NCBI GenBank assembly: GCA_032158295.1
Contig: CM063244.1
Location: forward strand, 3,414,510-3,478,509
Source of the DNA: Pycnopodia helianthoides
Taxonomy: Eukaryota > Echinodermata > Asteroidea > Forcipulatida > Asteriidae
Reading direction: 5' to 3'
DNA: 64,000 bases
The position numbers were made by a program, and so were the translations under genes. Shown here piece by piece: positions 57,733 to 64,000 of this stretch. Each line of letters starts with the position of its first letter. The stretch's first letter is position 1. The notes below the pieces were generated by a model. It was not told the origin of the DNA. It made no database searches and saw only the letters and a list, made by a program, of their open reading frames with translations.

Positions 57733-59376
57733 CTGTGGTGAGGCACTCCACGACTCATAAATCTCCCGACTGAGTCATTTGGACTGAGGGCTCACGTAGG
57801 CTATCTGCGGGAGGATTGCTTGACTTTCCCAAAGCACACCACAACACTTCATATTCAATTACTGACTTTCGAATCAAAAGAACAAAATTTGAAATTGAAA
57901 CTAAGATGTTATTATTTGAGAATGGATAACAGTCACACAAACCCAAAAGCATGTAATAATTTATAGGTCCTTATAAGCAGGAAAATGACTTCTTCTTTTC
58001 ATGAATGATTACATAATAAGACAAACAGCTGTCCTTTTTCTAAAAGCATGAGGCCAACATCAGTAATTGTCAGAGACCAGTATCCACACTTTGCGAGACC
58101 CAATATATACATGAAATAACCAACCGGTCCCTGATGGAGTCACAAGAAAGAAAAATGAAACACTCCAACACTGTTTTCACTGTTCTTAAATCAATTGATT
58201 TCGGACTCACAACATCAAAACTAATTGTTTTTACTCATTTATAAACAAATTTAAAAAAAAAAAACGATAGCGTTTCAGGCAAAATTATTTCATGAGAAGT
58301 TTTCCACCATGACTATCCTGACACCATATAAATTATGTGTAAATCTGTGAATATTGATATTTTCAATCTAACCAATGTTGTGCACACCCTTTAAAATGTA
58401 TCAACTATAATTTGACAGGTACAAATCATGCTGTAATAATTACCAGTGTTCTTGCATCAAAACAGCATGATCAAATAAAGCTACGTTATTGAGCTATAAC
58501 AATATTCAATAGTTTAAATCGTCAAAGCTGTTTGAATTTAAAAGAAGGCATTCTTTGTGCATATTATAAAGCAGTACAAAAAAAAGTACACCATAAAGAG
58601 ACAATATCCACGATGGTCACATGGTACATTGAATCAGCGGCGGTTCAATTTCCACGATTGAATTTTCTTTTCTTTTTTTACGTTTGACTACATACAGTAA
58701 GATTGCACATTCACATGAGCCCCATCACACATATTTCCATCTAACCCTGTCTTTGGTTCACTAATAAGATTCTATATATACAAGAATGTTATACAATATA
58801 CATAATTATTTACATTAAAATGCATATCTGATTGATAAAACCTGCTCAAAAAGCCTTCCCCTATAAACCTGCTTCAAGACTTCCAAGGTCGGGCTCACAA
58901 ACAAAGATATTAATGCAATTGATTCAATTGTATTTTTTTGGTTTAATATATACAGCAAGGCCAAGTCAAAAGCTAAAAGGCTTGCATAGTATAACAGTGC
59001 GTTTTGAAAAACCAGAAAGTGTTTGTTGTCTGAAGTTGAAGGATGATCGGCATGTTTAATCAAATCTCTGACCAGAGATGCATTTGATTAACCATGCTTG
59101 CTAATCTTTAATATCTAACTACTTAGCTCTCCATCAACATGACAGCACTGATATTCTTGTCAATGTGTAAAGTATTGATTCACTTACTTTACTTAAAGGA
59201 ATATACACTTTCAGTCTCTGTATATTCCTCTTTGTTTTCATGTACAAGAAAACCCTTGTACATAGAATTCCCATGAGTGACTTTGTATTTTAGATTCCAA
59301 GAATCGATGAGATTTGGTTGAGAACTAGAATCAGGTTGATTTTATTTAAATTTTACTGACAAAAATCGAATGAGCT
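57733..59376. other. Intergenic or intronic; decayed family D MITE inside
   Basis: At about 58055-58395 a degenerate MITE is recognisable (AATTGTCAGAGACCAGTATC, CGATAGCGTTTCAGGCAAAA, TTATGTGTAAATCTGTGAAT, CACACCCTTTAA). The rest is unique. Confidence 0.45.
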
Positions 59377-59746
59377 TTAAAGGCAATGAACAGTGGACAC
59401 GTTTGGTAATTGTCGAAGACCAGTCTTCTCACTTGGTGTATCCCAACGTATGCATAAAATAACAAACCTGTGAAAATTTGGGCTCAATTGGTCATCGAAT
59501 TTGCAAGAGAATAATGAAAGAAAAAAACACCCTTGTTGCATTACGTTGTGTGCTTTCAGATGCATAATAAAAGGCTTCGCTGAAGTCTTTTATTATTTGA
59601 GTGAGAAACTACCTACATTACTTCAGAGAGAGCCGTTTCTCACAATGTTTTATACTATATCAACAGCTCTCCATTGCTCGTTACCAAGTAAGTTTTTATG
59701 CTAACAATTATTTTTGAGTAATAACCAAAAGTGTCCAGTGCCTTAA
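59377..59746 (+). mobile_element. MITE family C', copy 4
   Basis: TTAA (59377-59380) to TTAA (59743-59746). Core AACCTGTGAAAATTTGGGCT and inner hairpin AATAAAAGGCTTCGCTGAAG. Confidence 0.9.
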
Positions 59747-60120
59747 AGCTTGTGCCTCTTTTAAATGCAGCACCATGCCTTTAATTAATTTGAGCAATGC
59801 TCTGTGTTGATTCCAATAGTGATCGGTCATGGATGTACTGATGGGGGATAATTACTGTACATTCAGAGTCTCACTGCGTTGGAACTTTGATTCTAAACTG
59901 TCCTTTGTCATTTCAACCCTTTAATACATTACTGCTTTTAATCACTGAGAGTAAGACATTATGTTTCTCATGATTGAGTAAGAGAGATAATTTGGTTGAC
60001 AGGGTTGATCAGTTATTCTACGGAAAGTCTCATTACTGAATTATCCACTTCTTCCATTAAAAGCAAAAGATGTGGTTGGTAAACAACAACAGAAAAAAGG
60101 AAACAAAAATGGTTACTAAG
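59747..60120. other. Intergenic, nothing recognised
   Basis: Unique sequence before the satellite array. Confidence 0.4.
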
Positions 60121-60620
60121 TTTCAATCTGAAAGCTCATCGATTATTAAGTTCATACCCAAAACCAATCCTCCAGAGAAATATTTCCATCTGAAAGCTCA
60201 CTGATTCTAAAGTTCATACCAGTACCAATCCTAGCAGAGAAATATTTCCTTCTGAAAGCTTACTGATTCTGAAGTTCATACCAGTACCAATCCTCCAGAG
60301 AAATATTTTCATCTGAAAGCTCACTGATTCTAAAGTTCATACCAGTACCAATCCTCCAGAGAAATATTTCCATGTGAAAGCTCACCGATTATTAAGTTCA
60401 TACCCAAAACCAATCCTCCAGAGAAATATTTCCTTCTGAAAGCTCACCGATTCTAAAGTTCAAACCTGTACCTATTCTCCAAAGAAATATTTCCATCTGA
60501 AAGCTCACCGATTCTAAAGTTCATACCAGTACCAATCCTCCATGAAATATTTCAATGTGAAAGCTCACTGATTCTAAAGTTCATACCCGTACCGATCCTC
60601 CAGAGAATAATTTCCATCTT
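60121..60620 (-). repeat. 61-bp satellite, array 2 (inverted, about eight copies)
   Basis: Unit CTGAAAGCTCACTGATTCTA, AAGTTCATACCAGTACCAAT, CCTCCAGAGAAATATTTCCAT: the reverse complement of array 1 at 29838-30394. Ends at a poly(G) run (60640-60651). Confidence 0.95.
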
Positions 60621-60651
60621 AAAAAATGTCAAAGTTTCGGGGGGGGGGGGG

Positions 60652-61699
60652 GAACAATTCGTTGTTTATTTCGGTTCCAGCAACTGAAATAAGTATGAGC
60701 GCTTACAGATCACAAACCACAAACCGAAGATTTTTTGGTAAACATTCTGGATGACATTTCTGCTTGTAGGTTGTACAGTGTATTTTATTGAATAACTGGA
60801 GGAATGAATTAACTCTTCCCCCAAAACAATGGTACTATCCATTAAAAAGAATATAGAAGTGTACATAACTATAAGGCCTATAATATATAATTGTTTGTTA
60901 CTTAAAAACAAAGACATTGAATAGTCTTCTTCATGGTGATTTTAAGTGAACGAATATCAGTTATAATAAAGTCAATTTCTTTTTTAAATATCCAATTCCT
61001 AAACTAGAATTAATTAGCTAATAGGGCATAGTACAACTTAATTTGGATTAACACGAACCAGAATCGTCAAAGCTTAAATATTGTAATTTAAGATTTTTTA
61101 AAATTTGGTGGAAATGAGTTTTGTGCTCCTTGAAACGATCAGAGCAATGTAAACAAATTGCTGCGCTGGTGCAACACTGTTTCATATCAGAACCACAACG
61201 ACCCATAACAAGATCATGTCCAATGTCTTACATACCTCTTAAGTGGACTATTCCCTCTAACATCATTCCGTGCAAGATGTCTAAATTATGCACATTTTTT
61301 TACTTGTCAAATTTTTTTAAACGTTCGACCATTAACTTTCTACAAGGTAGTGGAAGAAAAAACCTGATTTTCTTTTAGACAAAAAATATTATAAGCTGCA
61401 ATAAACTCCAATCTGGAACACACACATGAACTTAATAAAGGGAACAATCTACTAGTAATTGATGTCAGAAATTAATCAAATTCTGATAAAAAAATATTTC
61501 AACAATATGAAAGACAACAAAGAAAGCAGCCAATCCAGAGTTATTGAATGTTTTTATTGATAGTAACTCACTAAAATCAATATTGCTAACCACCAATACA
61601 TGGGTTAATCTTACGCGAATCTAGCTGACCTATATACTATGTGAGGAAATACTTTACAGTGTTTTGTTTAGTTTGTCACATCTGAGAGTGAAATTGTTA
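60652..61699. other. Intergenic, nothing recognised
   Basis: Unique AT-rich sequence. Confidence 0.4.
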
Positions 61700-63040
61700 G
61701 CATGGCATCAGCATTGAAGTCTAGCAAAGCACGGAGATAACACTATAGCTTCGATAGTACTAGTCAAAGCTTAGCATCAGTAGTGCAGTCTAGCACAGCA
61801 TGGATCTACCACTATAGCTTCGATAGTACTAGTCAAAGCTTAGGATCAGTAGTGCAGTCTAGCACAGCATGGAGATACCACTATAGCTTCCATAGTACTA
61901 GTAAAAGCTTAGGATCAGTAGTGCAGTCTAGCACAGTGTGGAGATACCACTATAGCTTCGATAGTACTAGTCAAAGCTTAGGATCAGTAGTGCAGTCTAG
62001 CACAGCATGGAGATACCACTTTAGCTTCAATAGCACTAGTCAAAGCTTAGGGTCAGTAGTGCAGTCTAGCACAGTGTGGAGATACCACTATGGCTTCGAT
62101 AGTACTAGTCAAAGCTTAGGCTCAGTAGTGCAGTCTAGCACAGTGTGGAGATACCACTATGCTTCGATAGTACTAGTAAAAGCTTAGGATCAGTAGTGCA
62201 GTCTAGCACAGCATGGAGATACCACTATAGCTTCGATAGTCAAAGCTTAACATCAGCATTGTAGTGTAGCTATGGAGATACCATTATAGCTTCGATAGTA
62301 CTAGTCAAAGCATAGGATCAGTAGTGCAGTCTAGCACAGCATGGAGATACCACTTTAGCTTCAATAGCACTAGTCAAAGCTTAGGGTCAGTAGTGCAGTC
62401 TAGCACAGTGTGGAGATACCACTACGGCTTCCATAGTACTAGTCAAAGCTTAGGATCAGTAGTGCAGTCTAGCACAGTGTGGAGATACCACTATAGCTTC
62501 CATAGTACTAGTCAAAGCTTAGGATCAGTAGTGCAGTCTAGCACAGCATGGAGATACCACTTTAGCTTCAATAGCACTAGTCAAAGCTTAGGGTCAGTAG
62601 TGCAGTCTAGCACAGTGTGGAGATACCACTACGGCTTCCATAGTACTAGTCAAAGCTTAGGATCAGTAGTGCAGTCTAGCACAGTGTGGAGATACCACTA
62701 TAGCTTCCATAGTACTAGTCAAAGCTTAGGATCAGTAGTGCAGTCTAGCACAGCATGGAGATACCACTATAGCTTCGATAGTCAAAGCTTAACATCAGCA
62801 TTGTAGTGTAGCTATGGAGATACCATTATAGCTTCCATAGTTCTAGTCAAAGCTTAGGCTCAGTTTTGCACTCTAGCATAGCATGGATCTACCACTATAG
62901 CTTCGATAGTACTAGTCAAAGCTTAGGATCAGTAGTGCAGTCTAGCACAGTGTGGAGATACCACTATAGCTTCGATAGAGGATCAGTATCGCAGTCTAGC
63001 ACACTGTGGAATTACCACTATAGCTTAGGCATATAGCTTA
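61700..63040 (+). repeat. 69-bp minisatellite with higher-order structure
   Basis: Unit GCTTCGATAGTACTAGTCAA, AGCTTAGGATCAGTAGTGCA, GTCTAGCACAGCATGGAGAT, ACCACTATA; about 19 copies. A three-unit block (207 bp) at 62340-62546 is repeated next to itself at 62547-62753. A shortened variant unit (CATCAGCATTGTAGTGTAGC) recurs 542 bp apart. Since 69 is a multiple of three, frames of 134 and 160 codons stay open (23-residue repeat). Unit differences change amino acids freely (D/H/N, AW/VW), which argues against coding. Confidence 0.95.
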
Positions 63041-63523
63041 TATTTGGCTATACTACAAAAATACAAAAACAAGGTTAATCCTCGAACATCCCCATGAGAA
63101 TAAAAGTATCCAAATTAAATTTGAATGAAAAGGGGAAAAAAAAAAAGCATACTTCAGCAAAGAATTATATTCTCATAATAAACTGAATAAAATAATATAT
63201 ATATAAACCTTTATTTTGTTCAAACCACATACTTTGTAGTGTCGTTTGATGACAAGTTGTGTAATGCAATCCAGCCTGTGGGCGAACTGCTGTAGCACAA
63301 CATTAAACTAGCGGGTGAATGTGATATCCATGTACGTGCCTCATCAAATGGCAAATGAATCATTCAATCATGTTATGTGAGAATCAGACCGGGTGTTTTA
63401 TGAAAAAGGTGGGGGGGGGGTGGGCATTTTCGAAAAGACAACACTCTGTCGTTTGGATGTCTGGTTTAGTGACCAACCACTTCTCAATTTAATCACCCAC
63501 CTTACACCCCTATTGGCTATAAC
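63041..63523. other. Intergenic with poly(G) tract
   Basis: (AT)n near 63196 and poly(G) at about 63410-63420. Nothing else recognised. Confidence 0.4.
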
Positions 63524-63866
63524 TTAAAGGTATTGTACACTTTTGGTAACAGCTCAAAATCAGTGTCCACATTTTGTGTGATTAAACATATGCATGAACA
63601 AACAAACCTGTGAAAGTTTGAGCTCAATTGGTCATCGAGGTCACGAGAAAATAGTGAAAAGAGATCTTATGTGTTTTCTGTTTTTTTCAAATTATCGCGC
63701 GCGATAATTACTATTGTTTTACTCGTTTCTCAGAAATGATAGCATTTTAGGCAGAAATATTTCAAGGAACCCTTTCTACCATTACTTACTTTAAATCATG
63801 TAAGTTATGTGTGAATCTGTGAACATTGTGTTTTTCGATCTTACCAATAGTGTACAGGGCCTTTAA
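63524..63866 (+). mobile_element. MITE family D, copy 2
   Basis: TTAA (63524-63527) to TTAA (63863-63866). Nearly identical to 51368-51709, including the CGCGCG palindrome. Confidence 0.92.
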
Positions 63867-64000
63867 AGTTAAACTATCAAATCGTGTATAAGGAAAGGTG
63901 AACCGAGCTAAATCGCATATGTTTAATGTTGTACACTCTATGATGACAGTACAATTGTAAAGGATGTGGTTTTTACGCTCATTATCCATGGGCAGGGGCC

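Noticed and set aside
61783..62806. 134- and 160-codon frames with a 23-residue repeat
   Set aside because: Explained by the 69-bp repeat. Differences between units are mostly amino-acid changing, giving no sign of protein constraint.

Overview
This is eukaryotic nuclear DNA: AT-rich, gene-poor, with GT-AG introns and dense in MITEs, foldback elements, tRNA-derived SINEs, LINE fragments and minisatellites. The only gene I can name is the 3' end of an inositol 1,4,5-trisphosphate receptor (IP3R/ITPR), on the + strand from 990 to 16742. Marine deuterostome is the best guess and echinoderm (sea star or relative) the most likely clade. That rests on the receptor sequence plus MITE ends I associate with echinoderms (for example termini reading GGGCCCAATTTCATAGAGCTG), so it is an inference, not a proof.

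Region 1-17 kb. Six exons (990-1067, 2214-2380, 3811-3976, 8793-8953, 12321-12482, 16665-16742) join in phase at every junction. They give 269 residues: the end of the S5-S6 luminal loop, pore helix and selectivity filter (GGGIGD), S6 with the gate, the C2H2 zinc-binding linker, and the C-terminal coiled coil with its stop codon. All earlier exons lie outside the window. The introns carry TTAA-flanked MITEs, a foldback element, an antisense LINE 3' end, a roughly 0.95-kb tandem triplication and several minisatellites. Three of the five complete introns begin with tandemly repeated copies of their own 5' splice junction.

Region 17-64 kb. I see no confidently identifiable host gene. It is a mosaic of repeats: (i) a clan of roughly 340-400-bp MITEs beginning and ending in TTAA (at least four families sharing an internal core); (ii) tRNA-derived SINEs and a tRNA-like foldback; (iii) a 5'-truncated LINE inserted in another MITE; (iv) more than ten minisatellites with units of about 8 to 69 bp, including a 61-bp satellite present in opposite orientation 30 kb apart and a 69-bp array with higher-order structure; and (v) a degenerate telomere-like TTAGGG tract. 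Two minus-strand open frames (about 44995-45432 and 57526-57732) look like possible exons of unknown genes, at low confidence.

There is no bacterial-style operon, CRISPR array or defence system. The most unusual feature is the repeated duplication of exon-intron boundaries inside the IP3R gene.
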